39,480 nucleotides of DNA, taken from contig JAFQGP010000143.1 in assembly GCA_017415485.1 (NCBI GenBank), positions 1-39,480 on the forward strand. Reading direction: 5' to 3'. The notes under the pieces are model-generated. The model was given only the letters and a program-made list of their open reading frames with translations. It was not told where the DNA came from and did no database searches. The stretch is from Clostridia bacterium. Lineage in GTDB: Bacteria > Bacillota > Clostridia > Oscillospirales > CAG-272. The number at the start of each line of letters is the position of its first letter. The first letter of the stretch is position 1. Shown piece after piece: positions 1 to 8,282 of the stretch. Made by a program: the position numbers and the translations under genes.

Positions 1-3000
1 GCCGTTGATTGTCTGACCGCCGTGAACTTCCTTTACAACATAGTAGTAGGTGCCTGCTGCTGTGAAGCTGAGCTTATCGAATGTGAAGCTCTTGTCTGCC
101 GCGTTGGATGTGGTCTTGTAGGGCTTTGCACCTGCAGCAACGTTCCATGCGGAGTCGGCCTCAAAGAGCTGGAAGTCGAATGTTCCTGCGCCGAAGTCCT
201 TATCTGTAACAGTTCCGCTTACATCGGTGGTGTAAGACTTGGTACCTTTGATGATTGCTTCGACAGCAGTGGGAACATAATGGTTGGTGAACTTGATAGC
301 CTCAGCGCCGCTTACTGAAGCGACGAGCTGACCCTTGCCGTCATCGGTAACGGTTACTGTTACGGTGTAGCTATGTGCATCGTAAGTAATGCCGCCGAGA
401 GATCCCTTTTCTTCACTTACGGTGTATGTATAGGTTCCTACTTCCTTAAAGGCAGGTGTTTCAAACTCGAACTTGCCGTTCTTGTTGATGGCCTTGATCT
501 CATTACCGCCGGAATCCTTGAGAATGAAGGTGAATTCGCCGTCCTTGAGGTCTCTGCCGATAAGTTCCTTGGTACCGCGGATGATAGCGGTTACTTCCTT
601 CGCGGAGTAAGTATTGGTGAACTTGATGCTGGTGCTGCCCGTGATCTCCTGGGTAGCGGTGAGGTGACCGTTTCCGTTGTCGGTAACTGTTACGGTTACG
701 GTGTATACGGTATTATCGTAAGTGATACCTTCGATAGTCTGACCGCCGTTTACCTCGTGTACTGTGTAAGTGTAGGTGCCGGGAGCGGTGTAGGTGATAG
801 CGTCAAATGCGAAGCTGCCGTCTGCTGCATTGAATGCCGAGCCGAGAACCTTGGGGTTCGCGCTGTCGGTGGTCTCGGTAAGAACGAACTCGAACTTGCC
901 TGCCTCGAGAGCCTTGTTTTCGAGGACCTTTACGCCCGAGATAACTGCACTGTCGCTGCTTGTAAAGGTGTAGTGGTTATTGAATGTGATGGCGTCCTTG
1001 GGAACGTTGCCGCCGTCATAAAGGTGAATGGTTGCAACAAGGTTGCCTGTCTTGTTATCTTCAATAACAACTTCGATCCTGTAGACCGTGCTGTCATATA
1101 CGATGCCGTTGACGGTGGTTCCGCCGTGGTACTCGTTGACAAGGTAGTAGTATGTTCCCGCCTTTGTGAAGGTGAGGGTATCAAACTTGAACGTGCCGTC
1201 AGCCTTGTTGTCTACTCTTTGAATGAGAGAACCTGTGCTCCAGTTTTCATCGGAGTTGTAGAGGCTGAAGCTGAACTGACCTGCTTCAAACACCTTGTCG
1301 GTGAGAGAGCCGGCGATGTTCTGCTGGTAGATCTTATTACCGATAATATCTCCGCTGATGGGTGCGGGAATATATTCGTTTGTAAATTTGATCTCGTCTG
1401 TAGCACCGCCCCCTGCGATATGGATGACGGGAGTTTCAACTGTGAGCTGACCGTTGAGCTCGTCCTTGACCGTGATCTTGACGATATACTTGGTAGTATC
1501 GTATTTGACTCCGGGGATAGCCGAATGATTTACTTCGGTTACAACATAGTAGTAATCGCCGACCTTGGTGTATTCGATCTCGGGGAAGCTGAATGAGCCG
1601 TTAAGTCGGTTTTCTGCTGTGAAGGACTTGCCTCCGGCAACGATATTGCCGCTTGCATCGGATTCAGCGAGAGTGAACTTGAATTCTGCGTTGAGAAGGT
1701 CTCTGCCGGTGAGGACCTTGTTACCGCCTATCGCGTGCTTAACGGATTTTGCGGTGTAGGTGTTGTTGAATACGACGTAGTTTGCTGCGGTGGATTCAAC
1801 AACGTAGCTTGCGGTGAGTACGCCGTTATTGTCGGTGACGGTGACGAGAACTCTGTATTTGTTCTGGTCATATGTAATGCCGCCGAGGTCGCCCTTGATC
1901 TCGCTTATGTCGAACCTGTATGTTCCGACTTTGGTGAAGGTAAGGGTAGAGAAGGGAACGTCGCCGCTTGCGGTGTTCTTTACGGTTTCGGTGTAGCCGC
2001 CAAAGCTGCCGTCCGCGTCAACGATGGTGAAGCTGAATTCGCCATCCTTGAGATCTCTGCCTGTGAGGCTCTTTCTTACATCGAGGTTAAGAGTTGCAGA
2101 TGTGGGTGCATAGGTGTTTGTGAAGGTTGCTGCGGTAGTGTTTGTGCCGGTGTCGGCAAATTTAGCTACGAGTACGCCTTCGGTTGTATCGGCTGTTACA
2201 CTTACCTTGATGGTCACTTCTTTCGAGTCATAGGTCCAGCCTGCGGGGATAGTTGCGGGAACGATCTCCTTGAGGGTGTAGGTGTGCTCGCCTACTTCCT
2301 TGAAAGTGATGTTAAGTCTGGTAAATCCTCTGTCTGTGGTGGGCTCAGAGGTGGCAACGAGGGTCGTTCCCTCATAAAGCTCAAATTTGTAGCCTGAAAG
2401 GAGAGCGAGAGAGCTTCCGCTTTCATTGGTGATAAGCTTGGTAATATCAATGGATGCGGTGGTTTCCTTGAGGTCATATACGTTCTTGAAGTTCGCGGTT
2501 ACGTTCCACGATCCGCCGCTGAAGGCAACCGTTACGGTGTCTCTTTCGGGCTTGACTTCAGTGATCTCAAGCTTGCCGTCCATATCAGCATCGCCGACTG
2601 TTACGGCAAATGCGTGAACTGTACGGTCATAGTTCATACCGATCACAGAACCTTCCTTTTCGGTGATTCTGTAATAGTAGGTTCCTGCTTTATCATAAGT
2701 TGCGTTTGCAAATACGTCTGTAAATGCGGCGGTCTTAGAAGCATCGGTTTCCTTAACGGAAGCGGTGCTGAGATCGGTCCAGGTGGTACCGTCGATGTTG
2801 AGCTTCTGAAGAACGAATGTGAATTCGTCATCTGCCTTCCAATCTCTTCCTTCAAGAGTCTTGGATACGTTTACGGTAATGTTAACGGGATCAACCTTGG
2901 TGGGATTGTAATCATTAATTACTGTAACAACGTCAATAACATCTCTTTGTACGATGAGTGCGCCGTCGCCGAGGACGTTGTTTTCATAGTAATTAGGTGT

Positions 3001-6000
3001 AAAGCCTGCGGTGGGATTAAGCTCGACCACAGTAGCTTTTGTTCCCTCGGGAAGGCCGTAGATCTCAAACTGCTCGTCGTGCTTGAGCGAGAATGTCACT
3101 TTGCCGTCCGCGCCGATTGTGACTGCCGTAACGGTTGCGTCGCCGGAATGCTTTGCGCCGAAGGTTGAGCCGATGATGCCGACGCCTTCAAGAGTTACTT
3201 CAAAATTGAAGCTCTTGTCTGCGGGGATCTGATAGCTTGCGCCGAGGTCGTGCTCGACCTCCTTTGCAATGGTAAGGTTGCCCTTGCCGCGCGCGGTGTT
3301 CACGAAAGTTGCTCTTGCAAGAGATTTGTCAACGACGGTGAGGTCGATGTCATTCTGCTTGCAGATGTAGTAAGCGGTTTCAGCTTCGGTTACGGTGAAG
3401 ACGTCGCCTTCTTTCATGCCGGTGATGTAGAACTTTTCGCCGTCCTTGATGCTGAAGGAAGCCTTGCCGCCCGAGAAGGTGATGATTCCTTCGGTTACAA
3501 CGCCGCCTGCGGTGACGTGATAGGTCTTGTAGGTGGCGCCGTCAGTCGCATTTGTCTTGTTGGTTACGGTGAAGTTGAAGGAGGTGGGAGCACCTGCATC
3601 GGTGTTCACTTCTTCAACGGTCTTGCCGATCTGGATACCCGTTGCGGGGGTGAGGACCAGTCGGCCGTTATTGCCGAGAACCGCGCCGACAACGTAAGAG
3701 TAGCGGCTGTCAACGAAGGGGTGGAAGGAGTAATTGATAGTACCCGTCAAGTTGTTCGTCTTGAGTACTTCTGTGTTTTCAACGTAGTTGTGAGCTGTTC
3801 CTGCCTTTACGTACCAAACGCCGTCCTTCTGAACGAGGTGGCTTGCGCTCGAAAGAGCATAGGGCATGATCTGCTCGTATACCGTGTTCTTCGAGAGGTT
3901 TGCGCCGTTCTTCTGGTAAACGGTTACCGCACGGTAATATGTGCCTGTGGAGGAGGGAGTACCGCCTGTGTAGAGCGTTCCGTTCGTATCGGAATAAATG
4001 GGGGAATCTGTGAGATAGTAATATCTTTCGTTTTCCTTGGAGGGGGTAAAGTAGGAGTAAGTATTATTAGTGCCGTATGCGGTGACGTCAGTGCCGTGGT
4101 CGAATCTGTTGGTAAAGAATTCGTATTCGCCGTTCTTGAAGTGCTCGGCGAGATACTCGGCATCGTTGACGAGAGTTTTTACGGTGACCTCGTTGATCTC
4201 GTCATCAAGTCCTGCCTCGTAAACAAGGCGGATGGGGTAGTTATCGCCGGTGACGGTCATATTGGTGGGGTTGCCGTGTTCGTCGAGTGATACGTTATAG
4301 GTGCGAGTCGGGATGAGAGAAGCGGGAACCGCGAAGGCTACCGATTCAAATCCCGTGGCGATCTCCTCGCGGACGCGAACGGTTGCATAAAGCATATCGT
4401 GCTCCTCGATGTTGTGAGAAACATCGGTGTCGCCGAAGAAGCCGTAGGAGCGGTTGATGTGGGTCGCTGCCGCGGGGATATTGGCAATGCCATCGTACCA
4501 GAAGCCGACGAAGTTGCCGTCAGCATCCGAGAACCAGCCGATATAGTTGCTGAAGGTGTTTGCGGTCGCATTGTAAGCAAGCTGTCCTTTATCAATAGCC
4601 TGCGCAACAAGAGCGAGCGCGGTTGCCTCGGAGATGTTCAGTCGCTTTTCGACCGAGTCGATGAAGGCATAGCAAACGTCATTGGGGTCTGTTGCGATAT
4701 TGCCGTTCGAGTGGTGCTCGATGAGGTGCTTTGCAAAGGAGCGGCCTGTGTGGAGCTGATTGTTGATAAGAAGTCCCTTGACGTCCTTGACTTCCATATA
4801 CTTGCCGAGCTTATCAACGAAGCTTACGTAACCCGAAAGGTTGGCGTCACCCTCGACAAGGGTGGGGTAGATCTTGGACTGGAGGGAGATGCTGGTGAAG
4901 ATGTCAGCAAAAGTATCTGCAAGATCGTTTCTGTTATCAGCTATAAAAGCTTCATCAACATAATACTGCTGTGCGAGGGAGGCAGGGAAGGACTTGGAGC
5001 TTGAAAGAGTCTTTCCGCTTATTGTCGTTTTGGCGACGTTAAGCTTTATAGACTTTGTTTTAAACGGCGTCGTCCAGCCACCGTCCCAAACTTCTCCGGT
5101 GATATCAATTGATTTTGCCGCGGAGATCAAATTATTCCAATAGCCTTTGATCTCGTCGGTATAAGCACCGTTATTCAGATTCAAGGAGTTGCTCGGATCC
5201 ATAACGTCGTAGCTTATGCCATTGCCCAAGCTCAAAGAGTAGAACAGAGGAGATGCCTCGTAGTGAGCATCCATCATCTCTTTTGCATAGGCGGCGGTAA
5301 GCTGCGTAAGGAAATCGGTCTCGGCAGGGCTTCGCATGTCTTCACGGTTGCTTCCGATAACGCCTGTTTGGTCGAGCTGATTGTAATAATTCGTTGCTGC
5401 CGTGGGTTTACCGTCCGACATCAGAACCATTACGGGGATCCTGTCAGCTCCCGGCTGGACAGATGCGTTGCTTGGAACCTTGGTGTCCGCTGCAATGAAC
5501 TGCTTGAGCGCAGAGAGGATACCCTGCTGAACGTATGTACCTGCAACCGAGGGGACTGTGCGGGTGACATTGCTGACTGTTGTTCCGGCAGCATTCTTGA
5601 CGTTCGTATTAACTCCGGCGGTCTTGAGATTCTGTCCGTCTTTGGTTACCTTAAGGAATGTGTTACTTGAATGAGTGTATCGGTCGAGAGGAAGCCAAAG
5701 CTGATAGGAATTAGCCGGAGCATCGCCGAGTGTGGTATGGCCGAAATAGATCGTTACACCGACTCTGTTATGCTCGTTCAAACCCTGAAGCTTCACGATC
5801 ATATCGTTAACGGTCTTGAGCATGGTTTCAACAGTCGAAGCATATCCTGAGGCTTCGCTGTACATCGAGCTTGAAAGGTCGAGCACGATCATGGTATCGG
5901 TCGGGGCAGATGCCTGGCCTGTAACTGTTTTATTCGAAGCCATTGCGGAGAGGGCAACGAGGAAGTCGTCCGTCTTCTTCATACTGATACCGTTTGCGGT

Positions 6001-6249
6001 GAATGCGGAGGCATCGGTGAATACCGATTTATCCGTCCATACGCCGCCGGCGTATTCAGTGGTCGTTTCGTTGAAATACTTGACCCAATCGTTCATTGTC
6101 GAGGGGTCTGCCGTTTTGGTTTCGCCCATTGCGCTGAATGGGGTGGGCACGGCGCTTCCCGCACTGAGTATCGAGAAGGGGTAAAGCCCAACGATCATCA
6201 GCAGAGAAAGTATGAAACAAAGCGGTCGTTTGATGAATGTTTTGCTCAT
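1..6249 (-). CDS. Giant vWA / pilin-repeat surface adhesin (3' end outside window)
   Basis: Open frame of 2083 residues from ATG at 6249 to the window edge, with no stop; the C-terminus and any sortase motif are not visible. The start is supported by AAGGAG about 8 bases upstream. Residues 1-35 form a signal peptide (KRP, then a hydrophobic core). A von Willebrand A domain follows, with the MIDAS motif DLSSS at residues 124-128. About 875-1110 holds two Cna/DUF7601-like beta domains. From about 1112 on there are at least eight repeats of 110-135 residues with the pattern KxLxGRDLKDGEF, FTKxGTYxYxVxE, GITYD and FTNxY, typical of Spy0128/FctA-type pilin domains. In that family a Lys and the final Asn form an isopeptide bond helped by a Glu, and all three positions are visible in most units. 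The likely role is a cell-wall-anchored adhesin or pilus tip. The substrate bound is unknown. No sortase gene is in the window. Confidence 0.9.
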   Translation of the reverse strand, partial: MSKTFIKRPLCFILSLLMIVGLYPFSILSAGSAVPTPFSAMGETKTADPSTMNDWVKYFNETTTEYAGGVWTDKSVFTDASAFTANGISMKKTDDFLVALSAMASNKTVTGQASAPTDTMIVLDLSSSMYSEASGYASTVETMLKTVNDMIVKLQGLNEHNRVGVTIYFGHTTLGDAPANSYQLWLPLDRYTHSSNTFLKVTKDGQNLKTAGVNTNVKNAAGTTVSNVTRTVPSVAGTYVQQGILSALKQFIAADTKVPSNASVQPGADRIPVMVLMSDGKPTAATNYYNQLDQTGVIGSNREDMRSPAETDFLTQLTAAYAKEMMDAHYEASPLFYSLSLGNGISYDVMDPSNSLNLNNGAYTDEIKGYWNNLISAAKSIDITGEVWDGGWTTPFKTKSIKLNVAKTTISGKTLSSSKSFPASLAQQYYVDEAFIADNRNDLADTFADIFTSISLQSKIYPTLVEGDANLSGYVSFVDKLGKYMEVKDVKGLLINNQLHTGRSFAKHLIEHHSNGNIATDPNDVCYAFIDSVEKRLNISEATALALVAQAIDKGQLAYNATANTFSNYIGWFSDADGNFVGFWYDGIANIPAAATHINRSYGFFGDTDVSHNIEEHDMLYATVRVREEIATGFESVAFAVPASLIPTRTYNVSLDEHGNPTNMTVTGDNYPIRLVYEAGLDDEINEVTVKTLVNDAEYLAEHFKNGEYEFFTNRFDHGTDVTAYGTNNTYSYFTPSKENERYYYLTDSPIYSDTNGTLYTGGTPSSTGTYYRAVTVYQKNGANLSKNTVYEQIMPYALSSASHLVQKDGVWYVKAGTAHNYVENTEVLKTNNLTGTINYSFHPFVDSRYSYVVGAVLGNNGRLVLTPATGIQIGKTVEEVNTDAGAPTSFNFTVTNKTNATDGATYKTYHVTAGGVVTEGIITFSGGKASFSIKDGEKFYITGMKEGDVFTVTEAETAYYICKQNDIDLTVVDKSLARATFVNTARGKGNLTIAKEVEHDLGASYQIPADKSFNFEVTLEGVGIIGSTFGAKHSGDATVTAVTIGADGKVTFSLKHDEQFEIYGLPEGTKATVVELNPTAGFTPNYYENNVLGDGALIVQRDVIDVVTVINDYNPTKVDPVNITVNVSKTLEGRDWKADDEFTFVLQKLNIDGTTWTDLSTASVKETDASKTAAFTDVFANATYDKAGTYYYRITEKEGSVIGMNYDRTVHAFAVTVGDADMDGKLEITEVKPERDTVTVAFSGGSWNVTANFKNVYDLKETTASIDITKLITNESGSSLALLSGYKFELYEGTTLVATSEPTTDRGFTRLNITFKEVGEHTYTLKEIVPATIPAGWTYDSKEVTIKVSVTADTTEGVLVAKFADTGTNTTAATFTNTYAPTSATLNLDVRKSLTGRDLKDGEFSFTIVDADGSFGGYTETVKNTASGDVPFSTLTFTKVGTYRFDISEIKGDLGGITYDQNKYRVLVTVTDNNGVLTASYVVESTAANYVVFNNTYTAKSVKHAIGGNKVLTGRDLLNAEFKFTLAESDASGNIVAGGKSFTAENRLNGSFSFPEIEYTKVGDYYYVVTEVNHSAIPGVKYDTTKYIVKITVKDELNGQLTVETPVIHIAGGGATDEIKFTNEYIPAPISGDIIGNKIYQQNIAGSLTDKVFEAGQFSFSLYNSDENWSTGSLIQRVDNKADGTFKFDTLTFTKAGTYYYLVNEYHGGTTVNGIVYDSTVYRIEVVIEDNKTGNLVATIHLYDGGNVPKDAITFNNHYTFTSSDSAVISGVKVLENKALEAGKFEFVLTETTDSANPKVLGSAFNAADGSFAFDAITYTAPGTYTYTVHEVNGGQTIEGITYDNTVYTVTVTVTDNGNGHLTATQEITGSTSIKFTNTYSAKEVTAIIRGTKELIGRDLKDGEFTFILKDSGGNEIKAINKNGKFEFETPAFKEVGTYTYTVSEEKGSLGGITYDAHSYTVTVTVTDDGKGQLVASVSGAEAIKFTNHYVPTAVEAIIKGTKSYTTDVSGTVTDKDFGAGTFDFQLFEADSAWNVAAGAKPYKTTSNAADKSFTFDKLSFTAAGTYYYVVKEVHGGQTING

Positions 6250-6288
6250 GGTTTATATCTCCTTGAAAAAATGATTTCTATATAATAA

Positions 6289-6645
6289 TTATTTTTTGTG
6301 CTTTTTCAATGACGGACATCGGCAGATGCCGAAAAGGTCTTCGGCTTTTTCAAAATGCGCGCATTGGCTGCAATCGCATTCGGTGTCTCCGTGACCTTGG
6401 TAATGCCTGCAGGCATCCTGCATCTGGGTGACTATCGGGTGTCCGCAGTCGGTGTATTGCGGTTCGGCTGTCAGATCGGGGTAGATTATGTCGGGCTCGC
6501 CGCGTAAACGGTCGATCTCCTCGTAGAAGCCGTATCTCAGCTCAAATTTTCTTCCTTTTATATTAATGATCTTATAAAGGTCGCCCTCTTTATTCGTTTG
6601 TCTTCCGGGTGGGGACAAAGTTTTTGAAAATACTTTGGTCAGCAT
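6289..6645 (-). CDS. Small Cys-rich hypothetical protein, 118 aa
   Basis: Predicted soluble protein of 118 residues with no signal peptide or membrane segment. ATG is preceded by AAAGGAG seven bases upstream. The C-terminal 50 residues are rich in Cys and His (CGH, CRHYQGHGDTECDCSQC, then CRCP near the end), which suggests a small metal-binding knuckle. The N-terminal half contains a short beta-like stretch (LYKIINIKGRKFELRYGFYEEIDRL is its core, given here only to mark the position). I do not recognise the family. It lies 39 bases upstream of the adhesin on the same strand, so it could be co-transcribed with it, although a weak TATATA-like box lies between them. A -10 box and an overlapping palindrome upstream suggest regulated expression. 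Confidence 0.7.
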   Translation of the reverse strand: MLTKVFSKTLSPPGRQTNKEGDLYKIINIKGRKFELRYGFYEEIDRLRGEPDIIYPDLTAEPQYTDCGHPIVTQMQDACRHYQGHGDTECDCSQCAHFEKAEDLFGICRCPSLKKHKK

Positions 6646-6683
6646 GGTTGCTCCTTTCGGGACAAGTGGTCTTGAACATAAAA

Positions 6684-6720
6684 ATTATACCATAAAAACG
6701 ATTTTTTCGGTACTACCGAA
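6684..6720 (-). promoter_or_regulatory. Promoter with palindromic operator for the Cys-rich gene
   Basis: On the minus strand a TATAAT box lies at 6689-6684. The position where the -35 box should be is covered by the palindrome TTCGGTACTACCGAA (6706-6720, 7+1+7). A second, poorer inverted repeat (CCGAAGGAAAATTCTTTCGG) overlaps it at 6717-6736. A repressor bound here would block the -35 region. The cognate regulator is unknown. Confidence 0.45.
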
Positions 6721-6756
6721 GGAAAATTCTTTCGGACATAATTCATTTACATATCT

Positions 6757-6782
6757 TGTACTTTTTTTGCAAAAAAAGTACA
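6757..6782. terminator. Perfect 26-bp palindrome after the LuxR-type gene
   Basis: TGTACTTTTTTTG followed by its exact reverse complement, starting two bases beyond the stop codon of the regulator gene. It could fold as a 12-13 bp stem and act as a terminator in either direction, but there is no U-tract outside the stem, so the terminator call is moderate. Confidence 0.45.
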
Positions 6783-6784
6783 TC

Positions 6785-8002
6785 TTAAAGTATCGCGGCA
6801 AAGTCTTTTCTGTCCATTCCTGTCTTTTCGGAGACGATTTTTATCGTCTGTTTTACGCCCGAAAGTGACATATTGGCGCGCTGCGCGATCTCGGCATACT
6901 GCATTCCGAAGGCGGCAAGCTTTGCCACCTCGCGCTCCTTTTGCGTGAGGGTGTGGATGATCGTTCTTCCTCGCACGTTTGAGCCGAGATATGACCATCC
7001 CGCAACGTATACGCGGTATAGCTCGCGGACCTTCTCCCATGCCTCGGGATCGACGCGGCTGAGCCTTTGCTCGATAAGGGAATCGAGCAGACGGCAATAT
7101 TCCGCAAGAAGACCGTAAAGTCTGTCGGGCAGAGCAAGAGCGATCGCTCGGTCAAGGTGCCTTATTGCCTGATCGCGTTTTCCGCTGTTGTGGTAAACAG
7201 TGGCGCAGATCATTCGCAGATAGATCTCGGTGATGATGGAGTTGTCCGCCATAGCCTGCGAGATCATCGGCTCGATGGTCGCGGGCAAGATCGACATCAG
7301 GGTGAGCCCTTGAAGCCCCTCGATCTCGAGCTGCTTGGTTGCAACGCCATAAGCCGCGGCATAGAGAAATTTTGCGTAAAACACCTTTGCCGCGGGTAAA
7401 GAATCCCTGTGAAGCGGCTCGAAACAGCCGATCTTGAACCATTCGGGGAAGGATTCGGTGTCATAAAGCATACAGTCAACGGCTGTGATGGAAAAAGAAA
7501 TAATATCTCTGTCCATATCGTCTTTTGCGGGCGCGCTTGCGATATGTATCTTTGCCTTGCGCCACATTTCAAGGTCGCCGCGCCAAATGGCGCAGAGAGC
7601 AAGTCTCATACCCGCCGAGATGGTGGAATAAAATCCCGAATGATGGTTCAAAAGGTAGTTCGCGCTTTCATAGACCTTGTCGATCTCGCCGCGCGAATAT
7701 GCGATCTCCGCCGCAAAGAGCACCTGCGCCTCATAGTTATCCGCAAGCGCGGCAATGCTTTCTTCGGCACTTCCCGGACGGCTGTAAAGATCGCTCATAT
7801 ATAGGAAAGGAGTCCTTCTCGGAAAGGGAATGCTGTTCGCGCCTGCGGTCTCCTTTGTCGGATAAGCGGCATCGGCGGGGATCATCAATCTGTTGCCGAA
7901 ACGAACCGTGCCGGGTATTCTTTCCTGCGAGCAAAGGATCTGCACTCGCCTTGCCGAAACGCCCCATTTTTCTGCGGCTTCTTTTACGGTGATATAATTC
8001 AT
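6785..8002 (-). CDS. LuxR-type transcriptional regulator with N-terminal excisionase/MerR-like HTH
   Basis: A 405-residue protein. The start at 8002 is chosen because AGGAGGAG sits directly before that ATG, and residues 1-50 (MNYITVKEAAEKWGVSARRV...) form a classic excisionase/MerR-like helix-turn-helix that an earlier start would only extend with unlikely sequence. Residues about 60-330 are alpha-helical and TPR-like, with many Ala/Leu-rich repeats. The C-terminal 60 residues (LTQKEREVAKLAAFGMQYAE..., ending in SGVKQTIKIVSEKTG) are a LuxR-family HTH. Carrying DNA-binding units at both ends around a helical sensor region is unusual but seen in Clostridia. It is divergent from the GH20 gene, and its own leader carries three palindromic sites, which suggests autoregulation and control of the hexosaminidase. 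The ligand is unknown. Confidence 0.8.
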   Translation of the reverse strand: MNYITVKEAAEKWGVSARRVQILCSQERIPGTVRFGNRLMIPADAAYPTKETAGANSIPFPRRTPFLYMSDLYSRPGSAEESIAALADNYEAQVLFAAEIAYSRGEIDKVYESANYLLNHHSGFYSTISAGMRLALCAIWRGDLEMWRKAKIHIASAPAKDDMDRDIISFSITAVDCMLYDTESFPEWFKIGCFEPLHRDSLPAAKVFYAKFLYAAAYGVATKQLEIEGLQGLTLMSILPATIEPMISQAMADNSIITEIYLRMICATVYHNSGKRDQAIRHLDRAIALALPDRLYGLLAEYCRLLDSLIEQRLSRVDPEAWEKVRELYRVYVAGWSYLGSNVRGRTIIHTLTQKEREVAKLAAFGMQYAEIAQRANMSLSGVKQTIKIVSEKTGMDRKDFAAIL

Positions 8003-8010
8003 TTCTCCTC

Positions 8011-8099
8011 CTGTTCGCGATCGCGAATAGATGCATAATCTTCGACTGTTCGCATTTGCGAACAGTGATGATCCATAAACTATTCGCAAATGCGAATAG
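8011..8099. promoter_or_regulatory. Three tandem 20-bp palindromic operators
   Basis: Three near-identical palindromes lie at 8011-8030 (CTGTTCGCGATCGCGAATAG), 8046-8065 (CTGTTCGCATTTGCGAACAG) and 8080-8099 (CTATTCGCAAATGCGAATAG). Each arm matches at 9 of 10 positions. Centres are 35 and 34 bp apart, about 3.3 helical turns. They fill the leader between the regulator's predicted transcription start (about 8101) and its ribosome binding site, so they are best explained as cooperative operator sites, probably bound by the neighbouring regulator. Confidence 0.75.
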
Positions 8100-8107
8100 C
8101 AAGGATA

Positions 8108-8136
8108 ATTATACACCTTTTTCTCCTGCTTTGCAA
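8108..8136 (-). promoter_or_regulatory. Promoter of the LuxR-type regulator gene
   Basis: On the minus strand TTGCAA (8136-8131), a 17-bp spacer and TATAAT (8113-8108). The predicted start of transcription, near 8101, lies just before the first of the three palindromes. Confidence 0.7.
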
Positions 8137-8219
8137 TAGTTTTTTAAAAAAACACATATATTTTATTTAGTTTATGTATATAACTTTTTCATTGTTCGTC
8201 GGTTATTTGGCAAATGCTA

Positions 8220-8248
8220 TTGCAAATCGGCTCTTTTTGTGATATAAT
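8220..8248 (+). promoter_or_regulatory. Promoter of the GH20 gene
   Basis: TTGCAA (8220-8225), 17-bp spacer, TATAAT (8243-8248). The same -35 hexamer and spacer are used by the divergent regulator promoter. The gap between the two -35 boxes is 83 bp and AT-rich. Confidence 0.75.
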
Positions 8249-8282
8249 GGAATCGAATCAAAATCTCCGACGGAGGAAGAAA

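Noticed and set aside
373..4290. Several plus-strand frames of 180-400 codons rich in Cys/Gly/Val
   Set aside because: They are antisense to the repeats of the adhesin, and their composition mirrors those repeats.
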